A stretch of 64,000 bases of DNA from Selaginella moellendorffii (Eukaryota > Streptophyta > Lycopodiopsida > Selaginellales > Selaginellaceae). Where the stretch lies: positions 517,795 to 581,794 of the forward strand of contig NW_003314357.1 of assembly GCF_000143415.4 (NCBI RefSeq), in the 5' to 3' direction. Each line of letters opens with the position of its first letter. The first letter of the stretch is position 1. Made by a program: the position numbers and the translations under genes. Under the pieces are notes generated by a model that saw nothing but the letters and a program-made list of their open reading frames with translations, did not search any database and was not told where the DNA came from. Shown piece after piece: positions 20,373 through 31,289 of the stretch.

Positions 20373-20735
20373 ATGCTCAGTGATCAGCTGTGGATGAATA
20401 AAGGAGTGATGGACTTCACAGGGGCAGCAAACGAATCGCGCAAAGAGAGAGCCTGGTATTTGCAAGAGGAAGAGCTGCTCTACAAGCTCTTTGGCGAAGT
20501 GGAGTCGCGAGTAGCTAATGATGATGAGGAAGGTTGTGAGCGCGTTTCTGGGAGTGGAAAGACGAGTGCCGTGGATGAGGAGTTCATGCGAGAAGAGGAG
20601 GAGCTTTCTTCGCTCTTTGAGGAAGTGGCCTGGAAGGCAAACCATGAGGTGGGCGATGAAGAAGAAAACTCGACGATTCTGAGAGAGGTGATGGAGCTGC
20701 TTGGTCTCACAACCAAAAGGATTTCCAAACTGTAA
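20373..20735 (+). CDS. Short acidic hypothetical protein
   Basis: An ATG-initiated frame of 120 residues, very rich in Glu. It contains two related helices, EEELLYKLFGEVESR and EEELSSLFEEVAWKA, and a third weaker one (LREVMELLGL), so it may be a short amphipathic repeat protein. I do not recognise the family. It sits in a decayed region next to a P450 relic and has no obvious promoter, so it may also be a chance frame. Confidence 0.3.
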   Translation: MLSDQLWMNKGVMDFTGAANESRKERAWYLQEEELLYKLFGEVESRVANDDEEGCERVSGSGKTSAVDEEFMREEEELSSLFEEVAWKANHEVGDEEENSTILREVMELLGLTTKRISKL

Positions 20736-20900
20736 ATCTCATCTAGGGGTGTTAAAACCAAAGAAGTGCTTTCTAGCAGTAACTTCCTACACACGACATT
20801 TGAAAATCGCAATCTTTGGAAACCCGTAGAATTTCTAGAGTGATTTCCTAGAAACATAGTGAGCTCGTAGTGATCTGTTTGTAAGCCAGCAAATCCAACT

Positions 20901-21440
20901 TCAAAGGAAACTTTCAAGAGCAAAGTCCTTCCTCTTGGCGATTTTGATTCCCCAGCCTAGTTTCTTGCCAAGGCACTTTGAGTCGAACAGAATGAATAAA
21001 CTTGCAATTGCGAAAGGCATTCCAGTGAAAACTCCACCCTGGCCTGTATAGAAAGAAAACAGAAAGAGACATCAAGTCAAAGAGAACGTACTGGATCATC
21101 TTGGTTTTCTACAAATCAGATCCAGCCTAGCAAAATGAAGCAAGGCAGCCGCAAGCGGGGCTATAGCAAAGTCGCCAAGGCCATGTCTGAGCCTACGGCA
21201 TATCACATTGGAGTGGAGCCTTTTGTCAACATATGGCGGACTGAGGGATCCATTGAGAGTTGCTTGGGCGCAGAGAACACATTTTATGGAGGTCTGAAGG
21301 TTACTGCTGTGCAATTGTAAGAAGTCCCTTTGCTCCTCAGGATCTACACATATAAGACCGTATCACCTGGCGCTTTTGTTGACATGTCCAATGCATCTCT
21401 GCACCGTCACAGCAGGATTAGGGCGTTTCGAAGCCAAAGA
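20901..21440 (-). pseudogene. Possible fragments of an unrecognised membrane-protein gene
   Basis: On the minus strand a segment from an acceptor-like site near 21045 to the stop at 20901 reads GVFTGMPFAIASLFILFDSK then CLGKKLGWGIKIAKRKDF, which has real-protein composition and one membrane helix. Upstream, about 21100-21345, a second open stretch includes GLGDFAIAPLAAALLHFA. I could not find donor/acceptor phases that join them without a stop, so this is either a gene I cannot splice by eye or a broken one. Confidence 0.25.
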
Positions 21441-23857
21441 GATGCTAAGGGCATGCGACTTCAAAGGCTTTGAATACAACGAGAAATATGTTTTGATAAG
21501 CAACTTTGCTTCATTTTAATTGTTTCTATCCTCGTGATTGTTTTCACATTGATTTGAAGGCCCAAGATGAGGACCGGTCAGAAGCTCGGTTTTGCATTAA
21601 ATAACATAATCTGAATGTAGTTTTGAACTGTTTCTCAAAGCGATTCCGAGATACTTGACGGACGGATACCAAGTTCTGAACACAACCAAACCGCAGTAGA
21701 TCCCAAGCTCAATAAGTGACATAAAGAAACCCTCAAGCCCTATTTATTGTGGAGTGTAGGAAACAAAAGGAAAATAGAGCAATTTATCAAGTGTTATTTC
21801 TTGGTTTTTTATTACTCTGCTTAACTATTTCCTAAGAATGCTAGTTCTGCCTGAGTTGAGATGCAAAGAAACATTGCTGCTAGACACTATGATAGAATGT
21901 ATTTGGCAGTCTTTTGTGAACACTTATGGCAGGCATCCTTGATGTGTATGCTGAAGTGTTCAGAACAACAACATCGACTACAACTCATACAAAGGTACTG
22001 AGCACTATATGTTCTATGTTTTGCCAACTTGCAATACGTTTTTTGTCTGTTTGGAATTGTGCAAAGATCAAGGTGTGCCTCCTTTGGACGAATCAGTGTT
22101 GAATGCACGTACGCAAGGTGACCTCCTTGAGCTGCAGAAATGGCCGGAGAGGATGAAGTACATGGATTGTCATTGTCTAGTTCTTTCCGTGCGCTGATTG
22201 AATGTTTTATTGGTATGCTCTTCCTCCTGCTAATGGGATGACATCATGAAGTACATGATGTCATCGCTTCATAGAGGCGATGCTGAGGATCGTCGTGGGT
22301 GACAAAGTGCTGACTTGGTCCCCCGAGTGATGCTAGAAAGGTGCTCTCGAGAAGGGAGGAATTTATAAGCTTGAGTCGTGACGCATCCATTGGCTAATCC
22401 ACTGCAATATATAAGGTGCAAATGGCTTCCTTTTTCCTTTTTCAGTCATCAAGAACTAAATCAATTGGCCATAGAAGTGAAGAAAGCCAGCATTTCATTG
22501 CTAGGTGCATCTCTCTAGCACTTTTAATTGGCATGCTCAAGGTTCATTCCAAAAACATTATGACGTCCAACAATCAGCACAACCTCGTTCACGAAAAAGA
22601 AACCCCATGACTCAATCACCATATGTGACAAGAGCGGTGGCTCCCTCAGGCGTGGATACAAGCAGCAGACAAGATAACGAAATAATAGCAGGCCTTTCTA
22701 TACTGTTAAACTTAGAAGATGAAAGAAAGTGTTTGGCACATTTTAACGGGGCAAAGCTTTTTACCATTCAATTTCTCCAGTTTCGTGACTTCTGTGGATC
22801 CTTAAACCCTATATTGCAGTGCTTGCGTGGCAGCTTCCCGGTCGTGATACTTGTAGCAAGCTAGAAATTGTCCTAGAATGCCTGAGTTGATTGGGTATAA
22901 ATCACCTTCAAAATTCCTTGTGGTTAGGATCTTAAAATAAACTTGAATCTTCTTAAATATTCTAGATATATTCATTACTTATATCACTCAAATATAACCC
23001 AACACATGTGCTCCTGGCCAATGCTTGGGCAGAACCACCGGGAGACTTGGACGACCAACATGTGTGGTGTGCCACAGCTTGGGCTAGCCTCTCGCTTTTG
23101 TGTGTGTTTTGGGGCAATGGGGTGTTCACACCCCGACACCCCTTGTTGTGTTGTAACTGTTGAGTCCGGATCCAGGCAGGCAAAATTCCCTCGTGTTTGA
23201 ACATGGGTGAGCTCAGTCGCATGGGGCTTAGCTAATACTTCACATGAAATATTTCACACTCCCTCTACTCTTATAATGCAGGGCAATTGATCCAAAGTTG
23301 CAATGTACCTCCACAATCCTGTGTTCTTTTGGGCGCCAGAAAACACGCCTGCGGGACATGTGGTACCTCTCCAACAATTCACGAAGACTGCATTTTGGGC
23401 CCCAAAACATGCCCTGCAAAATGTGTGGCAAGAGAGCTGTTTGATGGAGAGAAGAGGACCAAGGTGCTAGTGTGGACTGTGGTTGTAGATATGAAGCAAC
23501 AGATAGCTTTCATCGACTTTGTGTCTCGTTTGGAGAGCTACATCCGTTGCTGACAAGAGGACGCAGCTGAGGAAGTGCTCACTCTCCCTTGCTGCAAACA
23601 GGAAGGCATGGAGGTGATGTGCAGGCTCTTGGTTTCATATGACTTGTGTGAACTGGGATGCTACCTGGTATTACTCGAATTGCAGAGCTGGAATGGAAGA
23701 AGAGATGGTATTAAATGAAGATATGGAAGTGAACCCTGAGTCTGATCCTGAAGAAAAAGAAGTGAGTTTGTAGAGTAGTATGTAGTGAGTTTTCTAAACA
23801 AGCATAAGTCAAACGAATTCAAACGAAGTCAGACAAAGAAAGACAAAGGTTACATTT
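21441..23857. other. Gene-poor stretch, nothing recognised
   Basis: Only short, low-similarity frames occur. There is a small inverted pairing around 22233-22264 (repeated CATGAAGTACATGATGTCATC blocks in pieces), and 23030-23250 is locally G/T-rich with a CACCCCGACACCCC element. It looks like old transposon debris, but I could not identify termini or a coding domain. Confidence 0.4.
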
Positions 23858-23865
23858 TAGGGTTT
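23858..23865 (+). promoter_or_regulatory. Telo-box, V-ATPase subunit e gene
   Basis: Exact TAGGGTTT, 23 bases upstream of the ATG at 23888. Confidence 0.5.
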
Positions 23866-23887
23866 GTTCTATTCCCTATCTTGAAGG

Positions 23888-24254
23888 ATGAATTTCGCGG
23901 AGACGAGCCTTGTCTTTCTCGTTGCGGCGCTGCTCGGATCTGTGAGTGTCCGCGTCCTCTTCAACAAGGGGCCTTCCGCAAATCTGTAAGAAGATTTCTA
24001 GATTGGAATCTCTTGGCTAAAATCTCACTCACACTCCCACCTAGGTTACACATCACATTGGTGATTGTTGCTGCAATTTGCTGCTGGCTCTTGTGAGTTC
24101 TTCTTGCCTTTCTCTCTCTCTCTCTCTCTTTTTTTTTCTGGATTGGAATTCGAGTGGGAGCTTTGGTTCTTTTTTTTTTTCTAGGTGGGCTATTGTGTAC
24201 ATGGCACAAATGCATCCTCTGGTGAGACCGATTCTCAATTCTGAGGGCGAATGA
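23888..24254 (+). CDS. VHA-e: V-type proton ATPase subunit e (V0 sector)
   Basis: Three tiny exons, 23888-23985, 24045-24092 and 24185-24254, join in phase to give 71 residues, the normal length for this subunit. Subunit e is a small V0 membrane protein needed for assembly of the vacuolar proton pump in the endomembrane system. The product has two hydrophobic helices. Family blocks are TSLVFLVAALLGS at the start, the conserved NKGPSANLLH.TLVI segment spanning the first junction, ICCWLLWAIVYMAQM..L..PI, and a GE C-terminus. Intron 2 contains a (TC)n tract and a poly(T) acceptor. The exons are each under 100 bases, so single-frame searching would miss the gene. Confidence 0.9.
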
Positions 24255-25018
24255 AATATTTTTTTCTGGTTATGTGTATTGAATATTTGTAGAGAAATTG
24301 TTCTAATAACTCATCTTTTTTTAAGTCTTTTGTTTTAGCTTTACTTGTTTTCTTCCACCTGTATTCGACAATAGAAGAACACTCTAAAAGATATAAAGAG
24401 CATTACCTTGAGAGAAGAGAACACCAAACCCATCACCGCAGAGGATCAAGTAGCTTTAACCAACTTGCAAGGAAGAAACTCGACGAAGAGAGTCTTGTCT
24501 TCTAGATTGTCTAGATTGCAACTTTGCCACTGCGTACCTGCGAGATCCCTGGGTCGAGGAAAGGAAGGACGCGTTCGATCCTGTTAAGATCGTCTAAGAG
24601 CCGCTAAATTGCCAAAAGTCTTCTCCGCGCTCTATATTTCTTTCGCTGATCCAGCGACGAGCCCCCCCTGGATGTTTTATGCACATCCTTGGCCAGAAAA
24701 GAAGAGAGAATACTGCACGAAAGCGGTGGTGAGATCCTGGGAACAATCAAAAGCGACACAAAACAAAGCATCGGTCTTAGCAAACCTGTTCCTTGGAAGT
24801 ATCCGATTAATTTAATGGTGGTAGAGCTCATAGCGTTCGCTCGACTGTTCCTTGTGTAGCACCCGGCCAGCTGTGGCCCTTCGTATGTTGCACTATGCAC
24901 AAAGCGCTGTATTGACTTGGCTCTCACCTTCTGTTGCGATGGTGATGACGGCGAGGAGACGATGGAGATGATCATCAGCATCAGTCGTTGCAAGCGAGTG
25001 ATGAAGTTGCGAATGAAT
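24255..25018. other. Intergenic upstream of the kinase gene
   Basis: Mixed composition with no conserved exon. The 3' end, from about 24962, is open in the kinase frame with several in-frame ATGs, so part of it may be the true N-terminus or 5' UTR of the kinase. Confidence 0.4.
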
Positions 25019-26305
25019 ATGTCTTGGGTAACCAAAAGGCTGAGCTCCGGATGCTGCTACGCTGGAAGGAGTATGAAGTAAGTAAAGGGATTGATTGATT
25101 TTGTGCCGGCCAGCAGAATTCATACCTGTCTCAGGGACGACGACGAGAGCGCAAGGACGTGGAAGATTTTTAGCTTGAAGGAGCTGCAATTCGCCACGAA
25201 CAACTTCAGCTATGAGAATAAGCTCGGCGAGGGGGGCTTTGGGAGCGTCTTCTACGGCCAGCTTGGGGACAAATCTGAGGTGAAAAAAATAAAACTTTGA
25301 TTAGCAACAAAAGAAGAGCCTTGAGTCTCTTTCCCTACCTCATGTTTCCAGATCGCCGTCAAGAGGCTCAAAGTGATGAACACCACCAACGAGATGTCAT
25401 TCGCAGTGGAAGTTGAGACGTTGGGACGGCTGCATCACAAAAACCTGCTAAAGCTGCGTGGCTACTGCGCTGAGGGCGAGGAGAGATTGATCGTCTACGA
25501 CTATATGCCAAACCTGAGCCTTCTATCGCACCTCCACGGTCACTTCTCGTCGGACAAGCTCCTCGACTGGAGGAAGCGAGTGGAAATCGCCATCGGTTCT
25601 GCAGAAGGATTAGCGTAAGTTTCTTTCAAACCTCTTACAGCTTCATGCATACCTTTTTTTCTTCTCTCCTGTGGCTCTCTCAGGTACCTGCATCACACTG
25701 CCAATCCACATATCATACACCGAGATGTGAAAGCCAGCAACATACTCATCGACTCGAACTTCCAAGCTCAGGTTGCCGACTTCGGCTTCGCCAAGTTCAT
25801 CCCCGACGGCGTCACTCATCTCACCACCCGCGTCAAAGGCACGCTGGGATATCTGGCACCCGAGTACGCGATGTGGGGAAAAGTGTCGGAGAGCTGCGAC
25901 GTCTACAGCTTTGGTATCCTGCTGCTGGAGCTGGTGACAGGTAGAAAACCGATCGAGAAGATTGGTCCCGGCAAGAAGCGGAGCATCATCCAGTGGGCCG
26001 CACCGCTGGTGATGGAGCGAAGATTCGACGAGCTCGCGGATCCCAGGCTGGAGGGGAAGTATGACGGAGAAGAGCTGACGAGGATGATCCAGGTTGCCGC
26101 CTTGTGCGCACAGAACTTGCCAGAGCACCGGCCAACGATGCATGAGGTGGTAGCAATGCTTAAGTCGAGGTCGATTCCGGAAGAAGGAACCATCGAAGGC
26201 GATCTCCGGAAGCTGAGAATGGAGGAGAACGAGAACAAGCAGCAGCTGGTCAAGGAAGTCGACTCTGATTCCGAAGAAAAAGGTCCTCGTAGGCGAAGGA
26301 AGTAA
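25019..26305 (+). CDS. PTI1/RLCK-type receptor-like cytoplasmic kinase
   Basis: Four exons, 25019-25077, 25135-25279, 25352-25614 and 25684-26305, give 362 residues from ATG 25019; in-frame ATGs at 25013, 25001, 24968 and 24962 make a slightly longer N-terminus possible. It should be a cytosolic Ser/Thr kinase in signalling. All kinase landmarks are intact: glycine loop GEGGFGSVFYG, VAIK-type lysine in IAVKRLK, HRDVKASN catalytic loop, DFG as ADFGFAKF, and APEYAMWGKVSE. The block FSLKELQFATNNF and the RGYCAEGEERLIVYDYMPNL stretch resemble Arabidopsis At1g52540/At3g15890. No membrane span or ectodomain is seen; a CC pair near the N-terminus might be acylated. The tail is long, charged and Lys/Arg-rich. 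Confidence 0.88.
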
Positions 26306-26324
26306 GCCGGAACGTCAATGGTCG

Positions 26325-29096
26325 CTAGTGGTGACTTTGCCTGCACATGTCTTGTATCTGGACCAGTTCCTCAAGCATTCCAGCACCGGCATAGATGTTG
26401 GACATTAGCACATAAGCCGTCGCATTCTTCGCATCCAGTTTCATGAGTGACTCGAAAGCCAACCTCCCAGCATCCACGTTCTTCCACTTCTCAGCAGCGG
26501 CCAAAAGCACCATCCATATCACCACGTCTGCTTTGCCCGGCATGCTCTGGATCATGGTCACGGCCTCGTCCAGCTGGTTTGCCCGGCCCAACATATCCAC
26601 CATGCACGAGTAATGCTGCCGGCTTGGACTTATTCCAAACTTGTTAGAGCTCATTGCCTGGAAGTACTCCTTTCCCTTGTCCACAAGCCCCGCGTGGCTG
26701 CACGCGCTGAGAAGTGTGAGGAACGTAACATCGTCGGGTTGAACTCGATGCCGCTGCATGTCCTCGAACAGCTGAAAAACACGCTGCGTCTGTCCGATGG
26801 AGCTGTAGCCTGCCATCAGTGCAGCCCACGTAACTTGCGTCTTCGCAGAAACGGAGCTAAAAACCCGCTCGGCCTCGGGCATGCTCCCACACTTACAGTA
26901 AAAGTCGAGGAGAGAGTTCAGCACCATAGTGTCAGTGTCAAGTCCGGCACTACGAACGTCGGCTTCGATCTGCTTCCCTGTTTCCAGCGCCCCCAGCGCA
27001 CCACAAGCCTTGAAAGCACCTGTGAAAGTCACGGCGTCTGGCAAACACGAGTTTTTGTCGTCTCTCATCTTTGCATAAAGCTGTAGAGCAATCTCGGACT
27101 CTCCTGCCTGTGCATATCCCAGAATTATGCAGTTCCAAGAAACCACGCTCCTTTCCTGCATACTCTCGAACACCTGCCGAGCATCCCCCATACTTCCGCA
27201 CTTCGCGTACGTGTCCACCAGCGTGTTGAGCATTGCCGGATCCAGTATGTCCAGGCTCTCTGCAGCTCTCTTATGAATAGTCCTGCCTCGTTGTAAGCAC
27301 TCTTGCTTCACAGCTCTCCCATCGACGACCTTGGCTTCTTCTTGTTCAGCAGAGCTCGCGCAGGCCTTCAAAGCAGCAATAAAAGTGATGCGATCCGGAG
27401 GATGATCTTCGTCCCTCATGCACGAGAACATCTCAAGAGCCGCGTCTCCGTTGCCACACTTGGCAAAACCATGTATGAGACAGTTCCAGGAGACAACGTC
27501 GTGACGCCTCATAAACTGGAAAACTCGAAGAGCATCTTCCAAGCTGCCACATTTCGCGTACATGTCGATCAGAGTGTTCGCCACAGACTGGTTCATCTCC
27601 ACGCTAATTCTGGCAGCTTCAGCATGGATACTCTTGCCTTTCCAAATGCACTCCGTCCTGGCAACTGTTCCTGAAGCGAACGCTTTCTCAGCAACACCTG
27701 TGCATGCTTTGAGAGCAGCCAGAATTGTCACGAGGTTGGCTGCACAACCTTCGTCTTTCATACGAGCATAAAGCTCCAGTGCCACTTCGCATTCCCCGTT
27801 CTGAGCATACCCGAGAATGAGTACTGTCCATGAAACCACGGTATGCTGCTCCATTTTCTCAAAAACTTGACGAGCATCCACCATGCTCCCACACTTCGCA
27901 TAAGAATCAACAAGAGTATTCGCCAGGACAACGTCCACCAAACAGTTGCTAGCAGCTAGAGTGTGAATGGCTCTCACTCTGCGGAGGTTGACAAACATCC
28001 CATTTCTCTCTTCTCCTTCTGCCAAACAAGCGCAGGCCTTCAATGCTGCTACGAGTGTCACTGTATCCGCTTTGAAGCCTCTACTTTGCATAAGTTCGTA
28101 ATAATCTAGTGCCTGTTCACCCTGCCCGCTTTCGGCATAACCTTGAATAAGGCAGTTCCAGGAGACCACACTGTGATGCTGGATTTTGTCGAAAACCTGT
28201 TGAGCATCTGCCATGCTCCCACACTTCGAGTAAACATCGATCAGACTGTTCGCCACGAAAAGGTCCAGCTCGGCCTCGTTGCCAGTTACTTGAGGGTGTA
28301 AAGCTCTGACCCTTCCCAGGCACTTCACCTTGAGATGTTTGCCACCGAGTAGTTCATTGTCTTCTTTCTCTGCCAGACTAGCACACGCTTTCAGCGCAGC
28401 CAGGATGCTGACTCTGTTGCATTTGTGGCCCTCGTCTTGCATTCTTGAATAAAGCTTGAGAGCCAGTTCCCCTTCCCCAGAGTTTGCATATCCCTGGACA
28501 ATTGCAGTCCATGAAACTACGTCGCGGTGCTTCATGCTGTCGAACAGCTGCCGAGCCTCAGCCATGCTCCCGCACTTTGCATACATGTCAATCAAAGTGT
28601 TAGAGATGAATATGTTGGAGAGTTCACCACTGTCAACTACGTCCTTATGAATCTTCTTACCCGCTTGGAGATCTCGTGAGCTGCTACAGACCTTCAACGC
28701 AGCGAGGATTGACCCAGTAGCCGGCTTTACTCCATCGTCTAGCAATTTGAGATATGCCGCCAGCGAGTGCTTGCCAACTTCTTTCTTCCTCACCGAGCTT
28801 CCAACACATGATTTTCGAAACTGAACTTCACTGCACGATGTCTGAGTCAGAGTCGACAGTTTTGGTGCCACCCATTTGGGAGTCCGGGAATTGATCCAGA
28901 GACTAGCTCCGCTTGTTGCATGCTTGAAGTCTGGAAATCTCGGATTACTCTGGAAAAGGAAAAGAGACAGAAGATATCTATTCAGTACTTATGAGATAGA
29001 ACCAAGAATTACCTTCACAGTTCTATTGTCCCACCAGGAAGATGGGTCTTCAAAGAATAGCTGCCATAGCTGCTCCTCGGTATTGGCTTTCACCAT
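26325..29096 (-). CDS. PPR protein with N-terminal OSB-type PDF motif
   Basis: Two coding exons, 29096-29013 and 28949-26325 (63-nt intron, phase 0), give 902 residues. Exon 1 plus the start of exon 2 encode a full PDF motif: EEQLWQLFFEDPSSWWDNR, then NPRFPDFKHATSG and SLWINSRTPKWVAPKL. In Arabidopsis this motif is found in organellar single-stranded DNA-binding (OSB) proteins, where it binds ssDNA. The rest is a PLS-class PPR array (SNTLIDMYAKCGSM, SWNCLIQGYA repeated) ending in an E-like segment, without DYW. The intervals between some repeats carry unusual inserts. The RLCK stop is only 19 bases away, tail to tail. In-frame TAG upstream of ATG 29096 sits in an acceptor-like context, so a further 5' exon with a targeting peptide is possible. 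Confidence 0.8.
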
Positions 29097-29265
29097 TTGT
29101 GCCTACAGTGGAAGTGAAGAACCATTCCAGACGGGCCCAAATTGTGCAAAGTAAAACCCAATGAATGAATAGCGAACCTTAATGAAACAATCTCAGCTTG
29201 AATTTCAAAAACGTTTAAGAGTCATCTTTGGACAAAATGACGCGATGGCTTACTCACCCCGGGAA

Positions 29266-29902
29266 TCATCGAGGCTGCGCTGAGCCGAGTTCTAACAACA
29301 CACCGCGATCATGAGAGCCGAAAAAGTGAGAGATTTTTCAAAACGAGAAAAGAAATGAAAGATGAAAAGCAGCTATAGCCTCTCCAGCAATCAAGAACAA
29401 TTCGTCAAGGCAGCCGCACCATCAGGTGTCATCAAGATCATCTAAGCAGGTAAAAAAAATTGCAATGTCATTTAGGGGCGCTGGAAACATCACTATGTGC
29501 CTTCATCATCTACACACACGAGCACACACACAAATACTTTGGCATGAACATAGAAGATTTGGAAAAAAATTCCACATACGAACTCCAATGCATGAATGCT
29601 CAGGAAAACAAGAAAAAAAGTTCACCATTTCACGTACCTTGAAACAACGCAAACGAAGTGAAATTCCCTCCAGCGCTCAATCTCGCGACCAGACGAGCTT
29701 GCGCGGTCGCATTGTGGAACGGGATGGAGAAATGCGCCGCGGAGGAGGCAGCAGCTCGAAATCTGCGAGACTGAGGCTATGGAATAGAAAACAACACGAA
29801 ATATCTACACCTTGTCACCGATCGAGACGCAATGTAGGATCTTGGAATGGAATCGGCAGTAGCTTTCCTCGCGGCCGAGGCGAGCGCTCTCCCCAGCGCC
29901 AT
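29266..29902 (-). CDS. Small mitochondrial protein, NOXY2/NFD6-like
   Basis: Exons 29902-29811, 29762-29638 and 29291-29266 join in phase to 80 residues. If the last intron is kept, the frame ends at a TGA at 29632-29630 with QGT, giving 74 residues. The N-terminus (MALGRALASAARKATADSIP) is a basic, Ala/Ser-rich presequence. The core FHNATAQARLVARLS resembles the LHSA.ASARLTS block of plant NONRESPONDING TO OXYLIPINS 2 / NUCLEAR FUSION DEFECTIVE 6 proteins, which are mitochondrial and of unclear role. Intron 1 is 48 nt. Assignment rests on a short block, so the family call is moderate and the gene call better. Confidence 0.55.
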
Positions 29903-29928
29903 CAAATCCTCCGCAAGAACCCTATCTA

Positions 29929-29936
29929 AAACCCTA
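29929..29936 (-). promoter_or_regulatory. Telo-box, NOXY2/NFD6-like gene
   Basis: Exact AAACCCTA on the plus strand, 27 bases upstream of the minus-strand ATG at 29902. Confidence 0.5.
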
Positions 29937-30005
29937 GAAAGAAAAACGAGAACGTCGAGACTTTAAAATTTCAAACAAAAAAAGAGGCCACATTCTTTAG
30001 ATCGT

Positions 30006-30557
30006 CTAAGCTTGGGCTTTGGCGGCTTGCTTCTCCTTCGCCTTTTGGACCTTGAGGACCTTCTTCACGATCTTTTGCTCCTCCACCAAGAAAGCTCGCA
30101 TGATCCTGGAAGAACCAAAGTTTTTATTTTGAGAGATCCCATTGACAGATCGATCGATACTTTACCTCTCGCGCACTGCCGACGCGGACATGGATCCACC
30201 GTAGGCCCTGCTGATGGATTTCTTGTGCCTAGCAATGCGAGAGCGCTTATACTCCATCGGCCTTAGACGAGGAACCTAGCACAGATCAAAGAGCTAGCGC
30301 TAAGCAGCGAGAAAGCGAGAGAATCGAGATGCCTTACCCCGATGATGGGCTTCTTGGTGATCGCGCATCGCGGCCCCTTCGCCTTCTTCGTCGCGGTCTG
30401 GTAGACGAGACGCCCACCTGAGAGAAATCCGTGAGAATGCATCGATCGAGAACGAGAGAGAGGGGAGGAGAGACTTACCCGGCGTTCTCACGACCTTGGT
30501 CTGGTTGGATCTGGTCGCATAGCTGTGGCGCCTCCGGTAAGTCAGCCGCTGCGCCAT
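30006..30557 (-). CDS. RPL34: 60S ribosomal protein eL34
   Basis: Four exons, 30557-30479, 30417-30338, 30275-30166 and 30105-30006, give 122 residues, normal for eL34. It is a basic component of the cytosolic large ribosomal subunit. The start [19 protein letters not shown] is nearly diagnostic, followed by [14 protein letters not shown] and [20 protein letters not shown]. The tail is Lys/Ala-rich. All junctions are GT-AG and preserve the frame. The gene diverges from TIM14 with 136 bases between the ATGs. Confidence 0.95.
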
Positions 30558-30593
30558 CGCTCTCTCGCCGCCTCGCCAAGAGAAATTAGGGCT

Positions 30594-30657
30594 TAGGGTT
30601 CTTGCTCAAAAGATCTCCGCCGTCCATTTTCTGGCTATGGCGTTTTTAGGGTTAGGG
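30594..30657 (+). promoter_or_regulatory. Shared eL34/TIM14 promoter with telomere-like motifs
   Basis: TAGGGTT at 30594-30600 and TTAGGGTTAGGG at 30646-30657 lie between the divergent ATGs. Such telo-box-like motifs are common in plant ribosomal protein promoters. No TATA box is evident. Confidence 0.45.
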
Positions 30658-30693
30658 ATTACGAGCGAGCGAAGCGCGCTTCGCCAGGGAAGT

Positions 30694-31130
30694 ATGGTGA
30701 GTGAATGGGATCGATCGATCAGCGTGCTGATGCCCCAATCTCGCAGGCTACGCCATTCATTGCTGGAGTTGCGATCGCCGCAGCTGCGATAGCTGGGAAG
30801 TATGGGGTTGAGGCATGGCACGCGTTCCGGACGCGACCGGCAGTGCCGCGATTGCGAAAATTCTACGAGGGCGGTTTCCAGCCGACGATGACGAGACGAG
30901 AAGCCGCGCTGATCCTTGGCGTGAGGTAAGGGTTTTTCCTCTCTCGATTCGAGTCCAAAGCTCTTGCGGACAGGGAAAGCGTCGCCCAGGAGAAGATCAA
31001 AGAGGCGCACAGGAAAGTGATGGTCGCGAATCATCCAGATGCTGGAGGGAGCGATTACCTCGCGACGAAGATCAACGAGGCCAAGGACGTGTTGCTCGGG
31101 CAGAGAAGGGGCAGTGGATCGGCATTCTAA
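30694..31130 (+). CDS. TIM14: TIM14/PAM18, J-protein of the mitochondrial import motor
   Basis: Exons 30694-30696 (the ATG alone), 30747-30925 and 30974-31130 give 112 residues, the usual length. The protein sits in the inner membrane and stimulates mtHsp70 during matrix import. After the ATG come a hydrophobic helix ([17 protein letters not shown]), the [20 protein letters not shown] block and a J-domain with the HPD tripeptide (ANHPDAGGS). The coding part of exon 1 is only the start codon, spliced in phase 0 at ATG|GTGAGT. The J-domain lacks nothing obvious. Confidence 0.92.
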
Positions 31131-31243
31131 AGCTAGGTGTCTGTGTACAAAGATTTTTGCTAAAGATGAATAGTGACCGTTCGATCGGTGGGAATAAAGG
31201 AGAATAAACCTTGGAATTAAATGCTAGCCGTCCAATGAGAGTT

Positions 31244-31251
31244 TAGGGTTT
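31244..31251 (+). promoter_or_regulatory. Telo-box, SDA1 gene
   Basis: Exact TAGGGTTT, 39 bases upstream of the SDA1 ATG at 31290. Confidence 0.5.
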
Positions 31252-31289
31252 ATCACTCTGGTTTGATTTTAGGGCTCTTGGAGTGCGCG

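Noticed and set aside
23287-23553. 88-codon Cys-rich frame
   Set aside because: The ACGTCG-like similarity is short, there is no family match, and the composition fits repeat debris.
21441-23857. Transposon or LTR in the gene-poor stretch
   Set aside because: I could not find paired terminal repeats, target-site duplications or transposase/RT motifs, so I report only unexplained debris.
29426-29929. Plus-strand 167-codon Arg-rich frame
   Set aside because: It is the complement of the NOXY2/NFD6-like minus-strand exons, and no domain is visible.
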